From: Bacteroidales bacterium H5
Lineage (GTDB): Bacteria; Bacteroidota; Bacteroidia; Bacteroidales; Muribaculaceae
Direction of reading: 5' to 3'
Length of the DNA stretch: 64,000 bases
NCBI GenBank assembly: GCA_001701225.1
Contig: DAAQ01000030.1
Location: 62,001 to 126,000, forward strand
This document shows, piece after piece, positions 52,457-61,208 of this stretch. Under the pieces are notes generated by a model. The model saw only the letters and a list, made by a program, of their open reading frames with translations, was not told the DNA's origin and searched no databases. A program made the position numbers and the translations under genes. Each line of letters begins with the position of its first letter. Positions within the stretch are counted from its first letter, which is position 1.

Positions 52457-53509
52457 TCAGCTGTTGAACACGGGCGTGTCGTCGAGTGTCACCTCGCCGC
52501 ACAGGTCGACCGAGAAGCGTACCTTGACCTCGGCAGGCGTAAGGCCCAGCCCGAAGAGATACATCAGTTTTGTTATGGCGGCCTCAGAAGTCATGTCGTG
52601 CCCCGAGACGACACCGCAGCCGTTGAGAATCTCGCCCGAAAGATAGCGTCCCGTGTGGACGCCGCCATTGACACACTGCGTCACATTGACTATCACGATG
52701 TCGCGTGCAAGGGCTGTGCGCAGCTCGTCGACAAACCAGTCAACCGTCGGGGCATTGCCCGCGCCGTATGTGCGCAGCACTATTCCCTTGATGCCCGGAG
52801 TGGCAAGAAGATAGCACAGGGTCGAACGGGTCATGCCGGGGTGAAGCTCTATGAACATCACACCGGTATCCATACGGGTATGCACCTTGAGGGGCCTGTT
52901 TCCCTCGGGGCGCCTCAGAGCCTTCTCTGCAAAATGTATCCCCAGGCCTATCTTGGCCAGCGACGGATAGTTATTGCTCTTGAATGCGTTGAAATTGTCG
53001 GCGCTCATCTTGGTCGAGCGGTTGCCGCGCCACAGATAGTTCTCGAAAAGTATAGCGACCTCCCTCACCATCGGCAGCCCGTCGTGCGTGCGTGCAGCGG
53101 CAATCTGGAGGGCCGTGATAAGGTTCTCCTCGCCGTCGGTGCGCACCTCGCCGATAGGGAGCTGCGACCCGGTGATGATGACAGGCTTGTCGAGTCCGTC
53201 GAGCATGAACGACAGGGCCGAGGCCGTATAGGCCATGGTGTCCGTGCCGTGGAGCACGACAAACCCGTCATAGCTGTCATAGTTAGCCGCAATGGCCATG
53301 GCAATCTCGCTCCACCCCTCCGGGCCCATATCTGACGAGTCGATGGGGGTGAACTGTATGTTGTCGATATGATACTCAAGCATCTTCACCTTGGGGACAT
53401 TGTCGATGAGGTGCGTGAAGTCAAACGGATGCAGCGACCCGGTGGCCGGATCCTCTATCATGCCGATGGTGCCTCCTGTATAGATGATGAGTATGCGAGG
53501 TTTTAACAT
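52457..53509 (-). CDS. ansA: L-asparaginase type I
   Basis: Hydrolyses L-asparagine to aspartate and ammonia. 350 aa with no signal peptide (cytoplasmic type I). Active-site motifs are ILIIYTGGTIGMIED (Thr14 region) and VVLHGTDTMAYTASAL. It heads the ansA-exonuclease-HAD run; no -7 box is seen upstream, so read-through from metG is possible despite the hairpin at 53555-53583. Confidence 0.92.
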   Translation of the reverse strand: MLKPRILIIYTGGTIGMIEDPATGSLHPFDFTHLIDNVPKVKMLEYHIDNIQFTPIDSSDMGPEGWSEIAMAIAANYDSYDGFVVLHGTDTMAYTASALSFMLDGLDKPVIITGSQLPIGEVRTDGEENLITALQIAAARTHDGLPMVREVAILFENYLWRGNRSTKMSADNFNAFKSNNYPSLAKIGLGIHFAEKALRRPEGNRPLKVHTRMDTGVMFIELHPGMTRSTLCYLLATPGIKGIVLRTYGAGNAPTVDWFVDELRTALARDIVIVNVTQCVNGGVHTGRYLSGEILNGCGVVSGHDMTSEAAITKLMYLFGLGLTPAEVKVRFSVDLCGEVTLDDTPVFNS

Positions 53510-53554
53510 GGCTGTATTTAAAATATATCTTGTCGATATGGATTAACAGAGTGT

Positions 53555-53583
53555 ATTGGCTTGACGCCGGTACGTCAGCCAAT
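53555..53583 (-). terminator. Hairpin at the metG stop
   Basis: ATTGGCT (53555-53561) pairs with AGCCAAT (53577-53583) and GACG with CGTC inside, one bulge. It overlaps the metG stop codon. No T-run, so termination may be partial and allow read-through to ansA. Confidence 0.5.
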
Positions 53584-55620
53584 CTTCGAGCCGGGAGCCA
53601 CAGGCGCCGACGGCGACAGCAGCACGATGGAACCGTCAGAGTTCTCGGCCGAGAGTATCATGCCCTGCGACACGATACCCTTGAGCTTGCGCGGCGGCAG
53701 ATTGGCGATGAAGCATATCTGCTTGCCCACCAGCGCTGCGGGGTCGGGATAGTATTTGGCGATGCCGCTGACGATGGTGCGCTTCTCCAGGCCGTCGTCA
53801 ATGAGGAATCTGAGCAGCTTGTCGGCCTTGGGCACCTTCTCGCATTCGAGCACGGTGCCTACACGCATGTCCGAACGGCAGAATGTGTCAAAATCCACAT
53901 CCTCGGCCTGGGGCTCGGGACGCCATGCGGCAGCCTCATTGGCCTTCTTGGTGTCAAGCAACCGCTGCACCTGAGCCTGGATGGCATCATCTTCAATCTT
54001 CTCGAACAGCAGCTCGGGCTGCTTAATCTCTGTCCCGGCCGGGAGAATGTCAAGGCTGCCCAGCATATTCCAGTCAAGCTTACCGAGGCCGAGCATCCCG
54101 GCGAGACGGGCGGCGCTGAAGGGGATGAAAGGCTCGAAAGCCACGGCGATATTGGCACAGAGCTGCAGTGCCGTGTTGAGGATGGTGGCCGTGCGGGCCA
54201 TATCGGTCTTTGCAACCTTCCACGGCTCGGTCTCCTGAAGGTAGCGGTTGCCCATGCGGGCAATCTCCATGGCCTGTTTCAGTGCCTCGCGGAAATGGAA
54301 TGTGTCAAGAGCCTCGGTGAGCGCGTCGACAGCACTCTTGAGCTCGGCCTGCAGAGAGGTCTCCACATCGGTGAGTGTGCCCTGCTCAGGCACCTTTCCG
54401 CCAAAGAACTTGTGCGTCAGCACCACGGCGCGGTTGACAAAGTTGCCGAGGATTGCCACCAGCTCGCTGTTGTTGCGTGCCTGGAAATCGGCCCAGGTGA
54501 AATCATTGTCCTTGGTTTCGGGCGCATTGGCCGTGAGCACGTAGCGCAACACATCCTGCTTGCCGGGAAAATCCCTGAGGTATTCGTGCAGCCATACGGC
54601 CCAGTTTCGCGAGGTCGAGATCTTGTCCCCCTCGAGGTTCAGGAACTCGTTGGCGGGCACATTGTCAGGGAGCTGGTATCCGTCGCCATAAGCCATAAGC
54701 ATGGCCGGGAAGACGATGCAGTGGAATACGATATTATCCTTGCCGATGAAATTGATGATTCTCGTCTCGGGGTCCTTCCAATATGTCTCCCATGTCTCGG
54801 GCAGAAGCTCCTTGGTATTCGAGATATACCCGATGGGAGCGTCAAACCATACATAGAGCACCTTCCCCTCGGCCCCCTCGACGGGCACGGGGACACCCCA
54901 CGACAGGTCGCGGCTCACGGCGCGGGGCTGCAGGCCCATGTCGAGCCACGACTTGCACTGGCCGTAGACATTGGTCTTCCACTCCTTGTGGCCGTCGATT
55001 ATCCAGTGGCGCAGACTCTCCTCCCACTTGTCGAGCGGGAGGAACCAGTGAGTGGTCTCCTTCATCTCGACCGGCTCGCCTGTCAGGGCCGAACGCGGAT
55101 TGATGAGGTCGGTGGCATTGAGCGATGTGCCGCAGGCTTCGCACTGGTCGCCGTAAGCATGGTCAGAGCCACACTTGGGGCATGTGCCGATGACATAACG
55201 GTCAGCAAGGAACTCGCCCCCCTTGCTGTCGTAAGGCTGGAGCGATGTCTGCACGGTGAACTCACCCTTGTCATAGAGATGGCGGAAAAACTCTGACGCC
55301 GTCTCGCGGTGCAGCTCGGATGTGGTGCGGGAATAGATGTCAAACGACACGCCAAGCTCCTCGAGCGAGTCCTTGATTATGGCGTGATAGCGGTCTACCA
55401 CCTCCTGGGGAGTGATACCCTCCTTGCGGGCACGCAGGGTGATGGGCACACCATGCTCGTCGCTGCCACCCACCATCACCACATCCTCGCCACGCAGGCG
55501 CAGATAGCGGGTATAGATGTCGGCCGGGACATAGACCCCGGCAAGATGGCCGATGTGCACGGGCCCGTTGGCATAAGGGAGCGCGGTGGTGACAAGCGTA
55601 CGCTTGAATTTCTTTTCCAT
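53575..55620 (-). CDS. metG: Methionine--tRNA ligase
   Basis: Charges tRNA-Met. 681 aa: HIGH-type motif ALPYANGPVHIGHLAGVY (12-29), zinc knuckle CPKCGSDHAYGDQCEACG, KMSKS variant DKISTSRNWAV (~333) and a C-terminal tRNA-binding (Trbp111-like) domain (FCRSDMRVGTVLECEKVPKA) that promotes dimerisation. Length is normal for this two-part form. It has its own -7 box 48 nt upstream. Confidence 0.97.
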   Translation of the reverse strand: MEKKFKRTLVTTALPYANGPVHIGHLAGVYVPADIYTRYLRLRGEDVVMVGGSDEHGVPITLRARKEGITPQEVVDRYHAIIKDSLEELGVSFDIYSRTTSELHRETASEFFRHLYDKGEFTVQTSLQPYDSKGGEFLADRYVIGTCPKCGSDHAYGDQCEACGTSLNATDLINPRSALTGEPVEMKETTHWFLPLDKWEESLRHWIIDGHKEWKTNVYGQCKSWLDMGLQPRAVSRDLSWGVPVPVEGAEGKVLYVWFDAPIGYISNTKELLPETWETYWKDPETRIINFIGKDNIVFHCIVFPAMLMAYGDGYQLPDNVPANEFLNLEGDKISTSRNWAVWLHEYLRDFPGKQDVLRYVLTANAPETKDNDFTWADFQARNNSELVAILGNFVNRAVVLTHKFFGGKVPEQGTLTDVETSLQAELKSAVDALTEALDTFHFREALKQAMEIARMGNRYLQETEPWKVAKTDMARTATILNTALQLCANIAVAFEPFIPFSAARLAGMLGLGKLDWNMLGSLDILPAGTEIKQPELLFEKIEDDAIQAQVQRLLDTKKANEAAAWRPEPQAEDVDFDTFCRSDMRVGTVLECEKVPKADKLLRFLIDDGLEKRTIVSGIAKYYPDPAALVGKQICFIANLPPRKLKGIVSQGMILSAENSDGSIVLLSPSAPVAPGSKIG

Positions 55621-55667
55621 ATAGTATATGATGGTATTTTTTCGACTTTACAGTGTTAATTAAAGTG

Positions 55668-55675
55668 CAAAATTA
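55668..55675 (-). promoter_or_regulatory. -7 promoter box for metG
   Basis: Minus-strand TAATTTTG, 47 nt before the metG start. Confidence 0.68.
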
Positions 55676-55697
55676 ATTAAAAACACCGATAAAACCA

Positions 55698-55736
55698 ATA
55701 TCACCGCCGCAATTAACAGAGTTTGCCCGAAAATGT
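55698..55736. repeat. 39-bp direct repeat, copy 1
   Basis: Begins ATATCACCGCCGCAATTAAC and ends GCCCGAAAATGT. Identical over 39 bp to 60455-60493. The two copies flank the 1405-aa gene and its promoter. Confidence 0.95.
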
Positions 55737-55770
55737 CTGTCCCGCACAGATATTTAGGGCGGTGATTTTA

Positions 55771-55801
55771 TTTGTATTTCTAAAAAATGTCCGTATCTTT
55801 G
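55771..55801 (+). promoter_or_regulatory. Promoter (-33 and -7) of the Fn3-repeat gene
   Basis: TTTG at 55771-55774, 19-nt spacer, TATCTTTG at 55794-55801: full consensus. Transcription would start near 55808, about 360 nt before the start codon. Confidence 0.75.
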
Positions 55802-55805
55802 CATC

Positions 55806-55850
55806 GTCTCAGGGAGGCCCAGGAGAGGGCCTTGCGGGACTATTTTTTTT
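55806..55850 (+). promoter_or_regulatory. Possible attenuator hairpin in the leader
   Basis: AGGCCC (55815-55820) pairs with GGGCCT (55827-55832), with outer GTC/GAC pairing. TATTTTTTTT follows at 55841-55850. It lies directly after the predicted transcription start, so it could stop most transcripts early. Confidence 0.45.
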
Positions 55851-56167
55851 CTGGCGTTTATTGACGTTATCTTCCGTGTGTAAACTTCGCAACTTTACCT
55901 GAATGAAAGATACGGTCAGCAGACGTCCATTGTGTGTACGTGTGTATTCCGTGCGCGACCTGCCGCCCCGTCACGTCGGGACGGTACGGTATGCCGATAT
56001 ATATCCGTACAGGCGTGGGCCTCCCTGCTGCTTATCTCATTCAGGGGCAATGCGAAGGCCTACACACGGGATAAGCGGAAATCAGGCACCGCGCCTTTTG
56101 TTTTATCACACATCACACAATGGAACGGTCTGAATTCGGGTGCCTATAGGATCGCATTTGTTTCATT

Positions 56168-59100
56168 ATGAAAAACATCTGTCTCAGACTGTGTGGCATC
56201 TCAATGGCTGTCATGTCGCTGGGAACGGGCATAGCACACGCCTCGCCCACAACCCTCCCGGCATCGGGTGTCACACAGACCCATGCCACTCTGAGCGGCA
56301 CGGGAGCGACCGGATTCCAGGTCAAGTACGGAACACTCGTCGAGCTCGACGAAATCGCCCAGAACGCACTCTCGCCCGACTCAGATCCTGTCGCATTCAC
56401 CCTTGACCGCTACCCATGGAAAAAACGTAACGGGTGGATCGAGAGTTACTACAACACCTCGTCACCACTCCCTGTAAACACAGGTTCGGCGATTACCGCC
56501 GAGGTAACCCTGACCGAAGAGACGACAGTCTCATTCGAATGGGGCGTAGATTCGGAGGAGGGCATCGGTAATCTCTCGTTCATAGTCGATGGCCAGATTC
56601 TCGGCTCAATCTCCGGCCTCGTTGACTTTACAAGCACCTCATTCACCATCGCTCCGGGAACCCACACCCTGAAATGGGAGTATCGCAAGACGGCGGTCAC
56701 CAACGTCGGAATGGACCTTGCGAAACTGCGCAACATTGACCTGCGCAATACCACCCCCGGCGAATGGATATCCATGGACGCACAGGGTGGCTCTGTCACT
56801 GTCGATGACCTCTATCCCGGTCAGGATTATATATTCCGCGCCGTTGATGCGTCCGGCAACCGATCCGGGCTCAAACAGTTCAGGACTCTCGACATCACCA
56901 TCGGCGATATGACAATCGACCCGATAACCCAGACGACTGCAACAGTCTCGGCACCCATAGACTTCGGCGATGCACAGGTGGAGACGGGGGTGGAATGCAC
57001 TACTGGTTCCTACACTAACAGTGTTTATTCAAACGCCCTGCTTGCGCCAGACACGCGTGGCAGGGTGATAGACGTCCAAGTCGATGGCAACTGGACTGTC
57101 TCGGACAACAGCCTCATATTCAATTCAAAAGTAGACTACAAGACTGTTACGGTATCATTCGAGATGCTGTCTGCAGGCGAAATCAGTTTCTATGCATCGG
57201 CTTCCAACGGAAGACTTGATTTCCATATCGATGGCTCTCGGGGGACACAAATCACAGGAAGCTACCGGAAATTTACGTACAGTCTGTCAGCAGGCAAACA
57301 TACACTGTACTGGTCGACCTGGTATAACGGCAACTATCGTGCCGAAATTGGCAACCTGTCAATCCCCTCATTACCTATGCCTGAGCTTCAGACTATACCG
57401 GTCACTGCAACAGACATAATAAACACAAGGATAGAGGGACTTACTCCTAATTGTACATATTTCGTCAGGCCCTATGTAAATCTCACATACACAAGCCGCT
57501 TTGAAAACAGATGGAACAACGACAGTATTCCTTTCAAGAATTTCACCACCCTCCCTGTCACGGCCGACACACTCTCGGTTGCAGACCTGCGGCAAGCATC
57601 TGTGACGCTGCGCGGAAAGGTTGTGGGTGGTGATGCCGAGATAATCGCGCGTGGATTGCAGTACAAAGACGCAACAGGAGCGAGATGGACTGATTTCCCG
57701 GCAGAAGCCGCTGCGGGCGAGGAAATCTCCGCCAAGGTGACACGTCTTCGCCCCGCGACCAATTATGACTATCGCGCATACATACAGGCAAACGGCTGTG
57801 ACACGGTGTTCAGCGTCACAGGCTCATTCACGACCGAGGCTGTCCAGGCCCTTAAGCCCGTACTCGTGTCAAGTACCCAGCACACGGCCAAGATACAGGG
57901 CGAGATTGTCGCCGGAGATGCCCAGATTTATCAGCGGGGCATGCAGTTCGCGCCGTTCAACAGCCAGGAATGGGAAGATTTCGAAGATGACGGAGCCAAC
58001 GACAAATTCATCCTCGAGCGCACGGGCCTCGACTATCGCGGGGCCTATAAGGCAAGGACCTATGTGCAGCCCGCTGGTTGCGACATCATATATAGCGACA
58101 CGCTGAAATTCTACACCAAATCCATAGAGGCACAGGTAGACAGCGTCAGGAACGTGATGCAACGCACAGCGACCATCTATTGCCATACCGACGGAGGTGA
58201 CCATGGGATAGACAATCGCTACTATGGTATATATTCGGATGATCCACGTTTCTTTAACAAACGGGAGGACGAATTTGAAAAAAATTTTTTCAATGACCTT
58301 ATGCCTTTTGACTATGAGGTTATTCAAAATGATTTCACATACGGCGATTGGCGTCTGGTCACTGACAAGGATGCCACGTTGAAAATGAAATTGCAGACCT
58401 TTATACCCGGACGATTCTATTTCTACTATGCAGGTGTCGGAGCTGTAAATTTATACATCAACAACGAACTCATTTCCACATTAGACCCGCAACAGGCCAA
58501 AGAATACAGGACCACTGACGTATATCCTCCCGGCTCATACGAACTGGAGTGGCGTGCAACCAATGTCAATGAAATAGTCCTGGGCAGCTTCACCATCGAA
58601 ACCTACAATCTGCCGATCGAGACATCATCCGATGATTTCATCCTCGAGCTGAACGGTTTGTGCCCGGACGCAAGGTATGAGGTCAATATCAGTGCTTTGA
58701 AAACTGAAGACAAAGCATCAGCCTACACGAGCCAGACCTTCACGACAACCTCATATTTTGCTGATGCGCTGGCCAAAGACCTGACACAGTCTAAGGCCAC
58801 GTTACAAGCATATGTCCTGCCGACAAACGACACCCCCGAGGAAATGGGCTTTATCTTTACCGATGATGCCGGAAACAGCACTAAAGCGACCGGTTCGGTA
58901 GCCGAGGGCTATCTCACTGCAGGTATCTCAGGTCTGTCAGCCAATAAACATTATATATTCCGTCCCTATGCCAAGGTCGACGGACACGTATACGAATGGT
59001 TTTATCAGGCTGAATTCACGACTCCTCCCGTAGACATGAAGGTCGTTTTCAGCGGTATTACACAGACAAAGGCCAACATGACCATAAGCTGCGACAAAGG

Positions 59101-60385
59101 TGATGCCACAGTCGAGAACATCCAATATCGTCTTGACTATGGGGACTATATGGGCTATACATCCCCGGTCTCGTTTACATCTCTGACACCATCACATACA
59201 TATAATGTATATGTCCAGGCACGTGTCAACGGAACGACATATTATTTTGGCCCCTATCCTTTCAAGACTCTCGACATCAACGTTTCATCTACGGTCGATG
59301 CCGCCCAGACCTCAGCCCTTGTCAAGGTATTCCCCGCTGTCGGAGACGCGACCCTTGTCGCATCGGGCATCGAGTACAGCACCGACATGTCGTACGACAA
59401 CAGGATTGAGTGCGACGGAAACAACACCGTACTTGTCACCGAACTCGACCCGGCGACGACATACTATTACCGTGCTTGGGCCGAGACAGCCGAAGGCGCA
59501 ACCGCAGTCAAGGAGGGCACCTTCAGGACATCCGCCATCACATGCCAGACCTCTGCCGCCGACAATATCTCAAACCGGTCGGCACGTCTGAACGGCATGA
59601 TTGACTGCGATGCAAACAGCTCGGCTGAATTCGGATTCGAATGGAAACGCATGACAGGCTGGGCATCCGACCCCGCATTCACCAAGGGTATCAAGAACGA
59701 TGACGGCTCAATCAGCGTCTCGCTCATCAACGGTATGCTCGACCCCGACACAGACTATCAGTTCCGCGCGGCTGTGAGATACAAAGGCAAGATGTATCAC
59801 GCCTCGGAGTGGAAGAATTTCCGCACCGAGAATGAGTTTATACTCTATCCGGGCACAGTCTATACCCTCTACCGCACAGACCGCGAGAACAACGCGATTA
59901 TCTTCTGCGGATATTATGTCGCCGGAAGCGAGACCGTGACGGCACAGGGTTATGAGTACTGGCACAACGGAGGCGCGTCTGCCCCAGCGATGAACGCCCC
60001 TGCCACAGTCGAGACAGTCTACACCGGCGAAGATATGCAATACACCCTCCCGGCAGCACTGCTTGCAGACGGAAACTACAGCGTACGCGCATTTATCGAG
60101 ACCGAATCCGGCAAGACCTACGGCCAGACCCTCTCTTTTGGAATCGAGAACGGCGGACCGTCGTCAATCATCGACATTGAGTCAACCGTCATACAGTGCC
60201 GTCCAGTCAACGGACAGATAGTGATGTCGAATGTCTCGGGACTTGCGGTACGCATCTGCGACACCACAGGCCGAACAATTTTCTATAAGGAAAACCTTGG
60301 CGAGACAGAATATTTTGACGCACCACGCAACACAATATGCCTGTTACGGTTCAGCAATGGCATGACATTCAAGATAATGCCGTAA
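56168..60385 (+). CDS. Large exported protein with Fn3-like repeats
   Basis: 1405 aa with signal peptide (1-22, IAHAS). It is built of many ~85-100-residue fibronectin-III-like units ending in 'L.PxTxYxxRA' strands (e.g. LRPATNYDYRAYI, LDPATTYYYRAWAET, LDPDTDYQFRAAV). Three inserted beta-sandwich segments look like carbohydrate-binding or PA14-like domains (e.g. GEISFYASASNGRLDFHIDG; GRFYFYYAGVGAVNLYINN). The last ~70 residues (VRICDTTGRTIFYKENL) resemble type IX secretion sorting domains, but no T9SS is visible here. Probably a surface or adhesion protein. It sits between 39-bp direct repeats and follows a 360-nt leader. Confidence 0.78.
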   Translation: MKNICLRLCGISMAVMSLGTGIAHASPTTLPASGVTQTHATLSGTGATGFQVKYGTLVELDEIAQNALSPDSDPVAFTLDRYPWKKRNGWIESYYNTSSPLPVNTGSAITAEVTLTEETTVSFEWGVDSEEGIGNLSFIVDGQILGSISGLVDFTSTSFTIAPGTHTLKWEYRKTAVTNVGMDLAKLRNIDLRNTTPGEWISMDAQGGSVTVDDLYPGQDYIFRAVDASGNRSGLKQFRTLDITIGDMTIDPITQTTATVSAPIDFGDAQVETGVECTTGSYTNSVYSNALLAPDTRGRVIDVQVDGNWTVSDNSLIFNSKVDYKTVTVSFEMLSAGEISFYASASNGRLDFHIDGSRGTQITGSYRKFTYSLSAGKHTLYWSTWYNGNYRAEIGNLSIPSLPMPELQTIPVTATDIINTRIEGLTPNCTYFVRPYVNLTYTSRFENRWNNDSIPFKNFTTLPVTADTLSVADLRQASVTLRGKVVGGDAEIIARGLQYKDATGARWTDFPAEAAAGEEISAKVTRLRPATNYDYRAYIQANGCDTVFSVTGSFTTEAVQALKPVLVSSTQHTAKIQGEIVAGDAQIYQRGMQFAPFNSQEWEDFEDDGANDKFILERTGLDYRGAYKARTYVQPAGCDIIYSDTLKFYTKSIEAQVDSVRNVMQRTATIYCHTDGGDHGIDNRYYGIYSDDPRFFNKREDEFEKNFFNDLMPFDYEVIQNDFTYGDWRLVTDKDATLKMKLQTFIPGRFYFYYAGVGAVNLYINNELISTLDPQQAKEYRTTDVYPPGSYELEWRATNVNEIVLGSFTIETYNLPIETSSDDFILELNGLCPDARYEVNISALKTEDKASAYTSQTFTTTSYFADALAKDLTQSKATLQAYVLPTNDTPEEMGFIFTDDAGNSTKATGSVAEGYLTAGISGLSANKHYIFRPYAKVDGHVYEWFYQAEFTTPPVDMKVVFSGITQTKANMTISCDKGDATVENIQYRLDYGDYMGYTSPVSFTSLTPSHTYNVYVQARVNGTTYYFGPYPFKTLDINVSSTVDAAQTSALVKVFPAVGDATLVASGIEYSTDMSYDNRIECDGNNTVLVTELDPATTYYYRAWAETAEGATAVKEGTFRTSAITCQTSAADNISNRSARLNGMIDCDANSSAEFGFEWKRMTGWASDPAFTKGIKNDDGSISVSLINGMLDPDTDYQFRAAVRYKGKMYHASEWKNFRTENEFILYPGTVYTLYRTDRENNAIIFCGYYVAGSETVTAQGYEYWHNGGASAPAMNAPATVETVYTGEDMQYTLPAALLADGNYSVRAFIETESGKTYGQTLSFGIENGGPSSIIDIESTVIQCRPVNGQIVMSNVSGLAVRICDTTGRTIFYKENLGETEYFDAPRNTICLLRFSNGMTFKIMP

Positions 60386-60454
60386 CCTGACCTCTATTTA
60401 TTCCGTTCCTCCGAGGGCAATTCACTGAAATGCCCCCGGAGGAACTGTTTTTAT

Positions 60455-60493
60455 ATATCACCGCCGCAATTAACAGAGTTTGCCCGAAAATGT
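60455..60493. repeat. 39-bp direct repeat, copy 2
   Basis: Identical to 55698-55736. Here it runs straight into the purN -7 box, so it is probably the original copy belonging to the purN upstream region. Confidence 0.95.
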
Positions 60494-60494
60494 G

Positions 60495-60502
60495 TATCTT
60501 TG
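60495..60502 (+). promoter_or_regulatory. -7 promoter box for purN
   Basis: TATCTTTG, directly after the 39-bp repeat. It places transcription start near 60509 and so excludes the GTG at 60507 as start codon. Confidence 0.7.
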
Positions 60503-60524
60503 AGGTGTGAAAACAGGTTTGAAG

Positions 60525-61103
60525 ATGAAAAATATAGCTATATTCGCGTCGGGGAGCGGGTCGAATGCCGAGAATATCATCAGGTATCTCAATACTGCCC
60601 ACGGGGATGACCTGCGGGTATCCGTGGTGGTCTGCAACAGGCCGGAGGCCCGCGTCATCGAGCGCGCCCGCAACTTGGGTGTGCCTGTCGAGGTGTTGAC
60701 AAAGGCCGAGATTAATGACCCGGAAAGAATGATGGAGGTGCTTGACAGCCATGCTGTCGACGGTATAGTGCTTGCGGGATTCCTGCTTATGATTCCCCCG
60801 TTCCTCATCGGGCGTTATGAGGGACGCATCATAAACATCCATCCATCGTTGCTGCCGAAATATGGAGGCAAGGGGATGTACGGCATACACATCCACCGTG
60901 CCGTGGTGGAAAACCGCGAGAAGGAGACCGGCATAACGGTACATCTTGTCACCGACCGCTGCGACGAGGGGCAAATCATCTTTCAGACCAATGTCGCAGT
61001 CGCGCCCGAAGACACGCCCGAAGATGTGGAGCGCAAGATTCACGCCCTCGAGAAAGAGCATTTCCCACAGGTTGTAAAGGAGCATTTCACCGCTCCGACC
61101 TGA
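60525..61103 (+). CDS. purN: Phosphoribosylglycinamide formyltransferase
   Basis: Transfers the formyl group from 10-formyl-THF to GAR in purine synthesis. 192 aa with the phosphate-binding loop FASGSGSNAENI, catalytic Asn and His in IINIHPSLLPKYGG, and the catalytic Asp in VTDRCDEGQIIFQ. Length normal. The start ATG at 60525 follows the -7 box with a short leader. Confidence 0.96.
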   Translation: MKNIAIFASGSGSNAENIIRYLNTAHGDDLRVSVVVCNRPEARVIERARNLGVPVEVLTKAEINDPERMMEVLDSHAVDGIVLAGFLLMIPPFLIGRYEGRIINIHPSLLPKYGGKGMYGIHIHRAVVENREKETGITVHLVTDRCDEGQIIFQTNVAVAPEDTPEDVERKIHALEKEHFPQVVKEHFTAPT

Positions 61104-61129
61104 CACGAACCCTCGATTTTTTGTGGTTT

Positions 61130-61179
61130 TTGCTTGATTTAATCATCGAAAAAGTGTAAACGCACAATAAATCAAGCAA
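61130..61179. terminator. 12-bp inverted repeat between purN and cca
   Basis: TTGCTTGATTTA (61130-61141) and TAAATCAAGCAA (61168-61179), perfect, with a 26-nt spacer that itself holds GTGTAAACGCAC. It lies between convergent genes, preceded by GATTTTTTG. Could be a two-way terminator or a protein site. A smaller CCGAT/ATCGG hairpin follows at 61192-61208. Confidence 0.5.
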
Positions 61180-61208
61180 TTGCAAAGAGCGCCGATTTTT
61201 AGCATCGG

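Larger units (their letters stand above)
55621..56167. other. 547-bp intergenic region with long leader
   Basis: No convincing gene. It contains the metG promoter (55668-55675), the first copy of a 39-bp repeat (55698-55736), a full-consensus plus promoter (55771-55801), an early hairpin with a T8 run (55815-55850), and about 310 nt of leader with further stem-forming text (CCGTCACGTCGGGACGG near 55969; TACGG/CCGTA near 55985-56012). Confidence 0.7.

Noticed and set aside
53530..55296. 588-codon plus-strand frame opposite metG
   Set aside because: Shadow of metG; no promoter or recognisable protein family.
55903..56171. Short plus-strand frames in the leader of the Fn3-repeat gene
   Set aside because: Two overlapping frames of 76-79 codons, Arg/Pro/Ser-rich, no family resemblance and no start context; treated as leader RNA.
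60150..60385. C-terminus of the Fn3 protein as a true type IX secretion signal
   Set aside because: The resemblance is only general (IRICDxxGR-like strand) and no T9SS component is visible in the window, so it is recorded as similarity only.
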